Origin: Cymodocea nodosa
Taxonomy: Eukaryota; Streptophyta; Magnoliopsida; Alismatales; Cymodoceaceae
DNA length: 64,000 bases
Direction: 5' to 3'
NCBI GenBank assembly: GCA_036874045.1
Contig: CM072335.1
Coordinates: 25,737,501 to 25,801,500 of the forward strand
Shown: in pieces, positions 1 through 11,340 of the stretch
Numbering within the stretch: the stretch's first letter is position 1
Layout: every line of letters starts with the position of its first letter
The notes under the pieces: generated by a model
What the model was told of the DNA's origin: nothing
Databases searched by the model: none
The model's input: the letters and a program-made list of their open reading frames with translations, nothing else
Position numbers and translations under genes: made by a program

Positions 1-410
1 TACTGAAAATTTATTGTTCATGCATCTTCACATGCATTCTAGGAGAGTATGCACTTGGAAAGTGAAGAAAACTATTGAAAAGGAAATGCTTTTTTTTAAC
101 CAGAACATTCTGATAAAATTCGTCGTGTTTAGTTTCTTTTCAATTGGAAGTTAATTTCCTTTAGTTTTCAACATAAATTGATTCACTACATTTTGCAGCC
201 AAAATGTAGGATCTGAAGGAAAATATTTTCATTTGCATTAAAAACATGCTCAAATACTTTTTTGGAGTCAAATGACAACAAAATCTCATGTTTTCATTTT
301 TTAATTTTCCTATGATTCCGTATTTTCCGTTCTTTTCATTGGCTCCAATGGGCCCTTGTAATCCCAAGATATACTCTCTTATAGTGATATCTTATTTCTC
401 ACATATATAG

Positions 411-3400
411 GAAATTGGAGAGAGAAGAATCGGAAGGCCACTAGCAAATGTCTATTCTCAACGGGAAGGCCACAATAAACAGGAGATAATTTTTGCTGTT
501 GAGAAGTGTATGAAGAAGTATACTGATAATTTGCTCGGTTCACTTGAGGGAATTAATGGCCGCCTCTCACAACTTGAAGATTACTGTTTTAACCTTGGAC
601 GATCAATGGGAGATCTGAGATCTGATTTGAGTTGCGATCAGAAGGAATCTGATTCCAAATTTAAGTCTCTTGAAAAGCATCTGCTGGAGGTAATTTTTTA
701 TATAAATATGCTGTTGTCAAACTTTTTTTTTTTACCCTATAAAAATATACATATCCGGGTGCATGCCACCCAGGTACCCTGGCAATTATTTAGGTCTAGA
801 ACTAATTTTTAATATAATTTTATGTTTTAATGTTTGCATTTGATATATTATTATTATTAATAAATTTATTTTAATTATCTGGTCACCACAATAATCATGT
901 ATTTAGTGTTGACTTATTGATATATTTACATATTATATTCTTGGTATATTCTTCTACAGGCCTAGCCATGTCATTTAATAAATAGATAATTGGGCAGTTC
1001 TAGTTTATTTTCATAATTTTTTATGATCATGTGTTGATAGATTGATTTTAGTGTTTACATCATTTTTTCTTATTTAAGATTTTACACAATCATTTTTTTC
1101 ATTTAAATGTTCTATTTTTGTTTTATTGGCTGTTTTCATTGTTTTTGTGTGTATTAGTCTAATTTCAGATTTTTCTTTTTTTGTTTGATTAAGATTTAGT
1201 CCTTGCAAGACGGTACTATTCTCTTTTTTGTTTAGTCAAAGCTTTATAATTTTATTTTGTTTAGATGTTATAATGTTAATGTGTGTTTATCTTGATGTTT
1301 AGGATGCTATTTTGACGTATATATTTCGAAGTTATTTACTTTTTACTTGAGTTTAAAATGAATATATGAAGATGTAATATATGTAGTAATAATATAAAAA
1401 ATATTTTTAATTTTTAATGGTCTCCAAGGTGCCCAAGCTTACCCTACTTGAGTGCTTTAATTAACTGTGATTAAAAAATAATAGTAAATTGTGGATAACA
1501 AAATGCTATCTTGAGCTTTCTATAGATGAATTTGTGTCATTGACGTTATCTAGAGGATGAGCATCAACACAATGTTGTCCCACTCTTTTCAAAAATCGCA
1601 ATTTGTTCCACTGACTGGTCGTAGATTCAGATATTAGGAGATAGGTTTCCCAGTGTAGAGGTAATGTTGTGTACCATTGAATGCTCGTTGAACTCCACAT
1701 TGGTGAAAGCATCGAGCACTAGATTTGTCCTTTTTATCGTAAAAGTTGATTAATTTAATCGAATGAAAGAAAAATACTTTCATTCCACTAAACAGGTGCA
1801 TAAAAATTAGAAATTTCTCATCATGCCACTGCTATAAATGTGAGATGTATTTCAGAGTAGGTATGCTGCCTTTTTTATCAAGATAAAATTGATAAAACAG
1901 ATGCCCGTCTGTGAAACAGAAGAACTTCTGTTTTTTGCTATGTGTTATGCATATATCTTGGCAGGTTTTGTGTTTTTCTTCAACAGCATGACCTTTCTCT
2001 CATCTTTAAAATAATAGAAATAATAATATATGCATTTGTGTGCATAATCTCATAAGATAATATCTTGTCCATGGAGATATCATATTGTACCACATTTTTT
2101 ATTTTAAGCATGTAAGAATATTGGAACCGCTGAACTTTTTCTGAGCGGCTTGAAACTCTTGAAATAAAACAATTGGTTGTGCGGGAATGCGATTTGAAAT
2201 TTTTTTGAAATACACTGTATGTTAATGTTGTTCTTTATGGGAATATAGGACTGGTTATTTCATTTTTCACAACTTCACATCAATAGATTTTTATCTTAAC
2301 TCTTCTTTTAATCTATATTAAACCTTATTCCTTTAAACATATTAGAGTGTAATAATTGGATCCTTATGGACCTTAGGTAGGGTAAGTGTTTTGTGTAAGT
2401 TTAGTCTTACATTGCTTATTTTACCTTAGTTCATCTAACATAGTTTCTATTTATAGAAGTTCTTATTTTTTGTTAATGAGACAAATTCACTTCTAAAATT
2501 TCTTATTTCCATATGGTAGCAAAGGATTATCAAAAGATTTGACAATAGATAGAAAGATTTAGAAGAAAAAGATTTATGCAGTCAACTCCATGTGACAAGA
2601 TTATAACTCGGATTGTTGTTATATATGTTAGTTTTGAGAGTTTAAAAGTGTGAGAGCTGGAGGTGGAGAGAGAAAATCTTAGTCATCATCCTCTTCCCAA
2701 CCTCCAAGAACCTTTGACTCCATCGGTGCCCCCCTTTGTCTAGCAATGTTGAGACGTCCACCTTGGTCACACCTAGCCCTTCCATTGACACCACCAACAC
2801 CTTTCGATCTATCTACCTCCAAGGCTACACACCCTTTCCAGGAGCTTCTCTATTGCCAATAGCACTATGTAGGGTTGTCAGATGAAGAAGAAGAATAAGA
2901 AGGGAAGGGGATGCTAAGTCCACATGCTTTTAAAATAAAAAGGAAAGGAGAGAGAGGGAGAAAAAGGGGAGAGAGAGAAAATGGAGGAGAAAAAAAGATT
3001 TTTTTTTTTAAATGTGTCAGAAAATGGTAGAAGTATTTTTTTGGTGAAGTAAAAGAAGAAGAAAAAATCGAAAAAATATCCTCAGGGTACATCACATATT
3101 CACATTTATTTGTTTTTACTTCTTGAAGATAGATTACATTTGTCCTTTTGTTTTATTACCTTAGATTATGTCGTCCAATGATTAATTTATTACTGTTTGA
3201 GATGCAATTCTTTTTAGACTTATTTAAATTATTTCTGTTATTGCTACTTTTCTTACAGTAACGATTTTTGTTTTTTGTTGTTACTACTATTATAGCAATT
3301 GATTTTTATGTTTCTCTATGTATCTATTATTTTCAGTTATATTTTTGAGGTGTTATTTGAATTTGTCACAAATTGGATGTTTCAACTTGACGGAGACTTT

Positions 3401-5080
3401 TAGAGTGTATAATAATTGAATCCTTATATGGATCCTAAGTAAGACTAGGTGTTGTGTGCAGATTTAATCTCACATTGATTATCTTGCATTAGTTCATCTT
3501 GTGTCACCTCTATTTATAGAAGTCTTTATATCTTTAACAAGATCAATTCACTTCTATCATAGGTTTATGAAGCCTTTGTGTACCCCTAGTGGTTATTGAG
3601 ATCTTCAATAAAGTGATTGTTATGAGTTCAATCTTATGAGGAAGATTTAACTAGGGAAAATACGCGACTTACAATGGGTTTTGAGGTCGTTGCATGGGGG
3701 CAGTCATTGTTTATTTTTGAGGTCGTTGCATGGGGAAAATAAGAGGAAAAAATTTTACTTTTGATTTTCTTTTCTTCACTGTTTAAACAAGCTACATTGC
3801 AATTACTTTGTATTTTTACTTGATAGCTGGTAGTGACACAGTTGATAATTGTTTCCCCATTTAATGTACAGCTGATTGATGTTCTTTTGGTGTGTTCTGT
3901 GTTTTGCTGTCTGCAGGTGCACAGGTCTGTACAAATAATACGAGACAAACAAGAACTTGCTGAGACTCAAAAGGAATTGACAAAACTTCAGCTTGCCCAG
4001 AAAGATTCTTCAGACTTGTCTGAAAAAAACATGCACGACGATTCATCAGATGCAGCAAATCAACAATTAGCTCTTGTTGTACATCAACAAGCTGCTCAGG
4101 TCCCCCAACAAGCCAGATCCCCAGATCATAACCAATCGTACAAAGAATTGCCTGTTCAGCAGTCAATACCATCAACCTTTAGTATTCAACAACCTCCTCA
4201 AACTTTGAGTCAAGGGGGTGCTTTCCTTCCACAGCAGAACCAATTACCTAGTCAGCCAATTCAACATCAGCAGACTACAGCAGTGCAGCATGAATCTCGA
4301 TATGCACCTCAAAGGTTGCAGATTCAGGACCTTTCTGGGCAACAGCCTCCTGTGTTTAGTCAGAGCCAAACCTCTACATTCCCACAATATCAGCAGCAGT
4401 GGTCTCATCGGACGTCAGGGCAGTTCCCTCCACAAGCTGTACAACAACAGGTTGCTCCACAGACCCAGTTTCAACTCCAAGGTGCTGTGCATCCCTCCTA
4501 TCCATCTCATCAACCTACGAAGGTGACAACGGAAGCTTACCCAGGTAGTGGACCCATTCCAACTTCGTATGCTGTGATTCCACAATCAACAGGTACTCAT
4601 CAGGAAGCCATCCGATTTGGGTATGGAGGACAAGGTAGCAGTACTATGCGTCTACCGCCAACGTCACAACCAACTAGTAGTATGCAGTGCCAAACACCAC
4701 AACTAACCAGCCAGAGTCTAATGGGGCCACCGCAGCTGCAAAGTAGTGGATATGTGGGCACAGCATCATCATTTCCTCCTCAATCATCCACAAATGGACA
4801 TGCGATGTATGGCAACAGCGGTGTTGGAACTGGTTATCCAGGAAGCTATGCAGGAACAGGTCTTCAGAACCAGCAAGCAACTTTCCGTCATCCGGGTGAC
4901 CAGTCCGTACGTGGCCACCCACATGGAGAGTTACTAGACAAAGCTGTTGGAATGGGCTTTGCAAGGGAGCAAGTTGCAAATGCGATCTACAGGATGGAAG
5001 AGAACGGCCAGCCTGTTGACTTCAATGCATTGCTTGACGTATTGAATTCGCAGCCATCCGGACCTGTTAGAGGATGGTGA
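411..5080 (+). CDS. FLOE: FLOE/DUF1421 family protein, 3' part (N-terminus outside window)
   Basis: Two exons are visible: 411-689 (after acceptor ATATAG, before donor GTAATT) and 3917-5080 (after CTGCAG), both in phase 0. The first encodes a helical/coiled-coil segment running from EIGERR through CMKKYTDNLLGSLEG to KSLEKHLLE, which joins VHRSVQIIRDKQELAETQ in the second. A long Q/P/S-rich low-complexity stretch follows. The protein ends in a UBA-like DUF1421 helix region with GELLDKAVGMGF and AIYRMEENGQPVDFNALLDV. This order (coiled coil, QPS-rich region, DUF1421) is that of Arabidopsis FLOE1 (At4g28300), a condensate-forming protein linked to seed hydration sensing. The Asp/Ser-rich N-terminal part must lie upstream of base 1. 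The 3.2-kb intron holds a TRIM-like element. The family call is firm; which FLOE paralogue it is stays open. Confidence 0.9.
2342..3556. mobile_element. TRIM-like LTR element (about 1.2 kb) in FLOE intron
   Basis: Two diverged direct repeats of roughly 155-165 bp lie at about 2342-2507 and 3400-3556. Both start TTAGAGTGTA, share ATAATTG(G/A)ATCCTTAT, TAGTTCATCT, TATTTATAGAAGT, and end near ATTCACTTCTA. Just inside the left copy is TGGTAGCAAAGG, a decayed form of the usual initiator-Met tRNA primer-binding site. Just before the right copy is AACTTGACGGAGAC, resembling a decayed polypurine tract. The interior is under 1 kb and has no protein-coding frame. These traits fit a terminal-repeat retrotransposon in miniature. 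Exact ends and target-site duplication are not resolved. Confidence 0.7.
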
Positions 5081-5782
5081 TCTTATCTATCTAGCCTTGT
5101 GATTTCTTAATCAAATAAGGCTTCGGTTGCTGTTTTATTCAGTAATTTGATCCAAAAATACGTGCATTGTGAGATATCTGTGTTACTGTAAATACAAATG
5201 CTGAACATACGGTTGCCCGTTTTGGAGATTATATTCATGCTCCAGAAACAGATATTGTGATTTATCATGATTTTGCATCTTTTCCATGATACGGTGACGT
5301 TCATTTTTCTTTCAGAAAGTTTTGTGTGAATAATGCACCGTCTCAGAGATCTCTTTATCGACTCAAAGATATCTTAACTAAGTACAAAATGCATAAATGG
5401 TAATCAAAATCCAAAGGCTCCTGGGTCCCTCAAGGATTCTGTTCGTCTGATTCACTTGTTTTGCAACGCTGTTATTAGAAAGTCTCTTTTGATTTGAACC
5501 GAGCGTATGCCAAATTGTCTCGATAGAATATAAATTGAAAATATGTGAAACATTGTGTTGGATACATTAACTGTAGAACAACCTTGTTTCAAAGCAAATT
5601 CATAGATTAGCGGAGAAATAAACTCCACAAATTCCGTCCTTGACGAGTATCAAGATTAAAGCGAATGGATTTCCCCACGACGGCATGAGGTGCTTGCGCA
5701 TTGGATTGGGAAATGCCTATCATTCAGGCAAGGATTGCGAGTGGACGAAAATGGCATGGCGCTCTACCTTTTTCTTTCCTTG
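5081..5782. other. convergent 3' spacer between FLOE and Di19
   Basis: This 700-bp AT-rich stretch lies between two stop codons that face each other. It must hold both 3' untranslated regions and polyadenylation sites. I see no ORF of note and no repeat. Confidence 0.6.
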
Positions 5783-8700
5783 TTAATCACCAAATAGTGT
5801 GGAAAACAACAGACCCTTGACAAAGGACGCTCTCACCTGAGACTGCCTTATTTTTTGTTCTCTTTCTTCATAAGTTAATGATTGATCAAAGCTGCACAAC
5901 AAGCAGATTATGGTTAAACCAGTAGAATGTCTACAGGACAGTGAATTGCAATCAAGTCAGTCTAAGTGCTGACATATTATATATACTGTACACAAGTGAA
6001 CTGCGAGGTCGCAATTCAAAAATAAAATAATTAGGGTCAAAGATTACCTTGGTTTCCAAATTTTTGAAGTCTCCACCGTCTTTTTAGGTTTATCATCATC
6101 AACAGAAGCAGTGGGTTTTGGATTTTCTTCTGCTTCAGAAGTAGGAAAGTTCAAGATGAGTGATGAGATTAAAGAATCAGGGACTGCAGCTGGTGCATCA
6201 TTGCTGATCGACCGAAAGCCACCACTTGCTAAAAGAACTTGCAGATGTGCTTCTCTGAGGTCTCTACGAAGCAAAGAATATCCCTGGCTGTTAGGAATGG
6301 GAACTCTACGGAGCCGCCGATGCCTTTGCATGTAACAATTTATTAAAGAAAGGTAAATTTGATCTAATGATTTTCATCTGAATGCGATGAATCAGAAAGC
6401 CAGCATGATTGGATTTATTTCAAGACTTTAGCAGGGAAAAATGAACAAAGGATATCTTAGATAGGTGTGCATGCTGCATAGCGATGTGATTCACCAAATC
6501 CTGTGTAACCTTCACATAGCAGATAGGACAGACCTGCAGAACACATAAAAGAGTTATTATTATGGTTCTCATCATCAGAAAGAGATCTAATGAACAAAAG
6601 TAAATCCCAACTTTGGAAAAGGACAACTAAGATATATATGGGTGCTAATCGACAACATTTTCCACCTCCAACTCCTTCATGGGGAGGGGCCGGAAGGGGG
6701 ACTTTGCTTAAATTGAGAAAATTAAGGGGCCAGAGAAAGCAAACTAATATTCCTGATAGTAATGTCTTGAAGCTTTCCATCCATTCATTATTAATAAAAA
6801 ATTAAATTTCGCAAGGAAACTATTTAACCTTGTAGCATTCACTTACAGACGTTGAAACTTACAATAGTTTTTCCCACTCCTGTAAATGGCAAAAAAAATC
6901 CAAGATCCTTCCCTCCAAAAATGAATGCAATGATTTCCTATGACTTACTCAGTCTGTGTGTGTCAAATTCAATTTGCGAGTATATTGAAGGTATCCTTTC
7001 CCGTTTGGATATTGACTGTTCTGTTATTTGCTTTTTTAAAGAGTTAGCTATTACTTGTGACTTGAACAACTAAATGTGAAATATTCTATATGTATCCAGA
7101 TGTACCAAGAATGCATTGGCATGTGCTAATGGATATACATGAGGATTTAAAGTACCTGTAATTCACACAATGCAACACATATACACAAGCGTTTAGAATA
7201 TCCATGATTCTATATTTAGAATAAACCAATATTTACTGCATTTCTCAGCATAAAAAAAAATATGGCGTTCATATATATTTTGATAGTTTGTTTATCTAGA
7301 CAAGGTTTCTATGATAAAAAACTAACTTGTCAAATTTTAGTCTGAAGAACACCAATTATGAAGGAAAAAGAAACTTAAAAAATCCAATCATGCTTCAAAA
7401 ATGAGACCAATTCGAACTTTGTGAAGTGTGTACAGTGTACAGTGTGAAATGGCAGAAACCAGGCCAAATTTCTAACTACCTATGATAAAAAAAAGTTAAA
7501 AAAACTAACTTGACAATTTTTAGTTCGAAGAACACCAAGGATAAGGAAAAGGAAACTTAAAATGTCCAATCATGTATTGAAAGTGAAACAGATTTGAAAC
7601 TTGAAAAGTGTCTACATTGTACACTGGTAGGAAAACATTGGGTAATAGGGATAAACTTTGTTATCCATTGATACTTGGTAATATACTACCAAGTGTTCAA
7701 GTTTTTTTTATATTATATTGTTTTAAGATATTGAATAATGTTTTCCATGTATGCATTTATCAGTTGACTCACACAAACACCTCAAATTAAATCCATTCGT
7801 GTGCATGAATAGGAAAATAAAAAGTCATTCTGACTTCATTACTAGAAACACATGTCTATATTTTGTCATCTATAACATCTTCTTTCTGATTGGTGTCATT
7901 TATAGCACCTTTGATTCTTTGGGAATTTCCCTACAGTAATATAAGACCTTTTATATAATTTTTAGTAACTTTCTGGATTGTAGCTTCGATGAGAGTACTT
8001 TTTCCCAGAAGCAACTCCTGAGAAATAAGGGGACAACTTTTGGAAGAAATAACAACTTCTGATATCTCATCATTCCACTTCATTTCTCAACTTCTCATGA
8101 AGCCAAAGCCAAATCCACTTGGCAGAAGCTGGGCGTTAAGAATTTTATTTTCTTATTTTACTCATGGCCATCTGCCATGTTTTTTGTAATTTACAAAATA
8201 AAAATCCCAAAATATGATATTATTTTTGTAATTTTCAAGAGAAGAATCACTTACAGAAACTACAGTGATCGCAATATTGCCAAACAAACTTCTAAAGAAT
8301 AATTTCAGGAGCTAACTTCAAAGAACACTCCTCAATCACAACTCCTAAAAAGCTGGCATCTCCTAGAAATATCTCTTTTATTTTTCTAACAGAAATATAT
8401 AGAAAATTAGAAAAGAAAGAAACAATATTAACATTTTTAATTGTTCCATTCCCTTTTAAGAAAATTTTTGGATCCATTTTAGATTCCAAACCTTTTCATC
8501 CTCTTGATTTTGGTTATTTCTAGCAAATATGGAGATTAATTAAAAATTAATATATCTTATTTTCAGTCTTCACTTTTTTTGGTTTTTGTTAATAAATGAT
8601 ACTCTTTGTTTGATGACATGGTCTTATCATATAAGTTGGGAAAAATCTGTCATGCAATACCGTTCAAACTTAGCGTGTCATAGTAAAAAATAACCACTCT

Positions 8701-9866
8701 TCGAGTAATATAAGTACATAAGCCTTTACATATTGCTTTTCGATTGAATATAAAGTGTAAGTTTAAGATCAAATTTCAAATAGAAATGAAAACAACCTCT
8801 ATACTTGTGGAAGTAAAACTGCATATAGCTGGACTCTCCTGGACCCCATATTGGGCGTATTTCAAAAAGTTAAAAAAAATAGAATTGCGGACTAACAGTC
8901 AACTTCAATCGTCTAGAACTATCCTAGTTTAATACAGTCAACATCAAAAAAAATTTAGTTTAAAACCACTCAATATCTAACCATTAATAATTAAAAATGT
9001 ATTGAACTTTTTTAAAGAAATAAAGTTCCAAAGCAACCACTTTGCATGCAAAAAAGTCATCTTACGTTTAGAGAGTTTGTGAGTTCAGTCCACGAGGAAA
9101 AAATACTCCTCATTGGGAAACTACGTAAAATTTAGATGCACAGTGAGAGGAATTTTCTATAATACAGCTGAATGTATGGAAAATCGGTTTTCATCTCACG
9201 AGACGACTATAAAAATTATTCTCCATATACGCACATCACATTTTCTCCAAATGATAAATGACCATAGCCCCCATTAGATTGGATACGATCTAAAAGGAAA
9301 GCTCGCTCTGTTCTAATTCCTGAAATGTGGTTCCTTTCTCAGAAACACCACTTCCGACATGCTCCATCTGTTTCTTATTCCCAAGTCCCAACAACTTTCT
9401 TGTAAGATCCGTGCACCAATAATTGAACTTTAAAATATTGTACTCCGAAAAGTCCATCAGAACGACGAAACGAAGCACAAGTAAACCACAGCAAAGAATT
9501 TTCTTGGAAAAAATGGTGAATCAGAGGTTGCAAATGCTCACGGTGACTCTGGACTCGGAAGGATGCTCTTCCTCAAGATGCAAACACAGCGACGTGACAT
9601 CATGATCCTCGTAGCAATATGGGCACAAGATGTCCTGCCGCAGCTCTTCCTCCACCGCGAAATCCTCCATACCCGACCGATCTGCGACAACCGAAAAAAA
9701 AAAAAAAAACAATAAGTCTATAACACCACAAAAAGACAGAAACCAACGAAGACAAAACCAAGTCAACCATCACGCAATTACCCAGTCGTGAGCTCTTCTG
9801 CTGGTGCTGAAGCGCGTAATGCCTCTTTGCAGAGGTGATCCGAGAAGCCCAGGGATCGGAATCCAT
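5783..9866 (-). CDS. Di19: Di19-type zinc-finger protein, 5 exons, one AT-AC intron
   Basis: Exons on the minus strand: 9866-9782, 9681-9542, 6533-6456, 6331-6048, 5891-5783 (231 aa). The N-terminus MDSDPWASRITSAKRHY is a classic Di19 start. The zf-Di19 domain carries C48-x2-C51 with H63/H68 (ILCPYCYEDHDVTSLCLH), and a second finger C77-x2-C80 with H91/H96 (VCPICYVKVTQDLVNHI). The Di19_C region follows, from MQRHRRLRRVPIPNSQ to a C-terminus RASFVKGLLFSTLFGD. Di19 proteins are nuclear zinc-binding factors in drought, salt and ABA responses. Intron 2 is 3.0 kb; intron 3 is U12-type with AT-AC ends, confirmed because only that junction gives the family sequence HLSK-MQRHRR. A normal GT-AG model would break the protein there. 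The gene is head-to-head with CBP20 and convergent with FLOE. Family call is certain; the subfamily number is not. Confidence 0.95.
6332..6455 (-). other. U12-type AT-AC intron (Di19 intron 3)
   Basis: Read on the minus strand, the 124-nt intron begins ATATCCTTTG directly after the AAG codon for Lys101 and ends TTGTTAC before ATGCAAAGG. The donor is a perfect match to the minor-spliceosome consensus ATATCCTT. A branch-site-like TTCTTTAAT lies about 10-12 nt from the AC end, as expected for U12 introns. No GT-AG pair here restores the Di19 reading frame. Confidence 0.9.
7304..7627. repeat. diverged tandem duplication in Di19 intron 2 (period about 183 bp)
   Basis: Copies at about 7304-7445 and 7487-7627 share CTATGATAAAAAA, ACTAACTTG, GAAGAACACCAA, AAACTTAAAA, TCCAATCATG and the ending GTGT(C/G)TACA(T/G)TGTACA. 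They are around 80 percent alike by eye. There is no coding potential. Confidence 0.7.
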
Positions 9867-11340
9867 AGAACACGGGTGGGCGCCAAAAGGATGCGTCGAC
9901 TTGATGGATGCGCTTTGTTCCTTGCGTCTCTCCCTTCACTCCTCAGCCCTCCCCAACCTCCACCTCCGATGAATCGATTGTCTCTCGTCGGAACGGGACG
10001 AGGATAACCCGAGAACGATGCGTAGACCGGAGAGGGATCGGACAGGGGAGGAGATGGCGGAGGACGAACGAGGAGAGAGGGAAAGGGATTCGGCTGTAGA
10101 AATGGAGAGCTTTTATCGACGCGGCTGTCGTCGCTCGGTCCATGCTGGCAACTTCCGTGTACGGTATGGATTTATTTATTTGTTTAGTATTGTTTTTTAA
10201 TCAAATTATTGATGTTATTGTACTTTGATCTCGTGGGTTCTGTTTGTTCTCATAATTCATAAGGCTCTTTTATTACAAAATTATGTAATATTTACATTAA
10301 TTGAATAATACCAAAAAAAACATGTGATATCTTGGAAAACGTATACATTAATTTTTAATTGCAAAATACGTAATTTTATAATCTAATTTTATTTGATTAT
10401 GAGACTACAGATCTTTTTATAATTAAATATTCGTAATTTCAATCAAACAAGGAAATTTACAATACATCTACAATATTATAAATCAGATTAGTTTGCCACC
10501 GTTTTTAACGTGTCAATACAATCTGAACCAGATTACCTTTATATTATGTCTCACGTGATAAGAAAAAAATCATCTATTCAAGGTACTAATTTTTTTATGT
10601 TATTTTTAGAGGATCTTATTCAATAAATCCCACCTTCCCTATCATAAGAATTGTTAGAATAATCTTATATTAAAAATAGAAGGGAAATTTGTACAGTTAA
10701 TATAATGTTGGACCTCTTCGATCATGATTAATTAATTTTAAGTTAAATGTCCATGTTTCGATATAATATCTACTTAAATTTAACATATAATTATTTAAAG
10801 TTAAAGATCGAAGAAAATAAAGATGTCAGAAAATAATAATAATGACATGTTATTAATGTTTAAATTTGAAAGTCCCTATAATGCCATTACCGTACGGTGT
10901 CAATAATAGAGGACATCGACACAAATCAAATGATGATATTAGAGGAACTACTAAAAAATGTCACAATTCGTGAATCTAGATTTTTTTTTTTCAATTATAT
11001 TGGGTTAATTTTATAATCAAATAAATTTATCAACAACCAAATAATACAGTTAATCTTCCGTTTCAGCGGCAGAAGAGATTTTCTGTGCAAATCAAGATAA
11101 AAAATTAACATTGTAAAAATTAATATGGATATCCGACGGTGAATATTGCATCGTAAACAAAACATATACCGTGATCAGACGGTGAAGATCTCAGAAACCT
11201 GGCTACTTCTCCGGCTCTCCCTCGTTTCCAGGGTTTTTCACTACTCGACGGAGGAGCGCGGGAGGAGGGGAAGACGACTGAAAAATAAAAGCAAAGCAAG
11301 TCGTTGATTCGAAGGTGCCATTAGCTTCCTCCCCTAGTTC
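9867..11340. promoter_or_regulatory. divergent promoter region between Di19 (-) and CBP20 (+)
   Basis: About 1.47 kb separates the two start codons. The 9870-10130 part is GC-rich and CT/GA-rich and probably is the Di19 5' UTR and core promoter. The 11190-11340 part is a GA/CT-rich leader for CBP20. The middle (10150-11150) is AT-rich with no gene. Any upstream element here could act on both genes, but I cannot identify specific sites. Confidence 0.5.
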
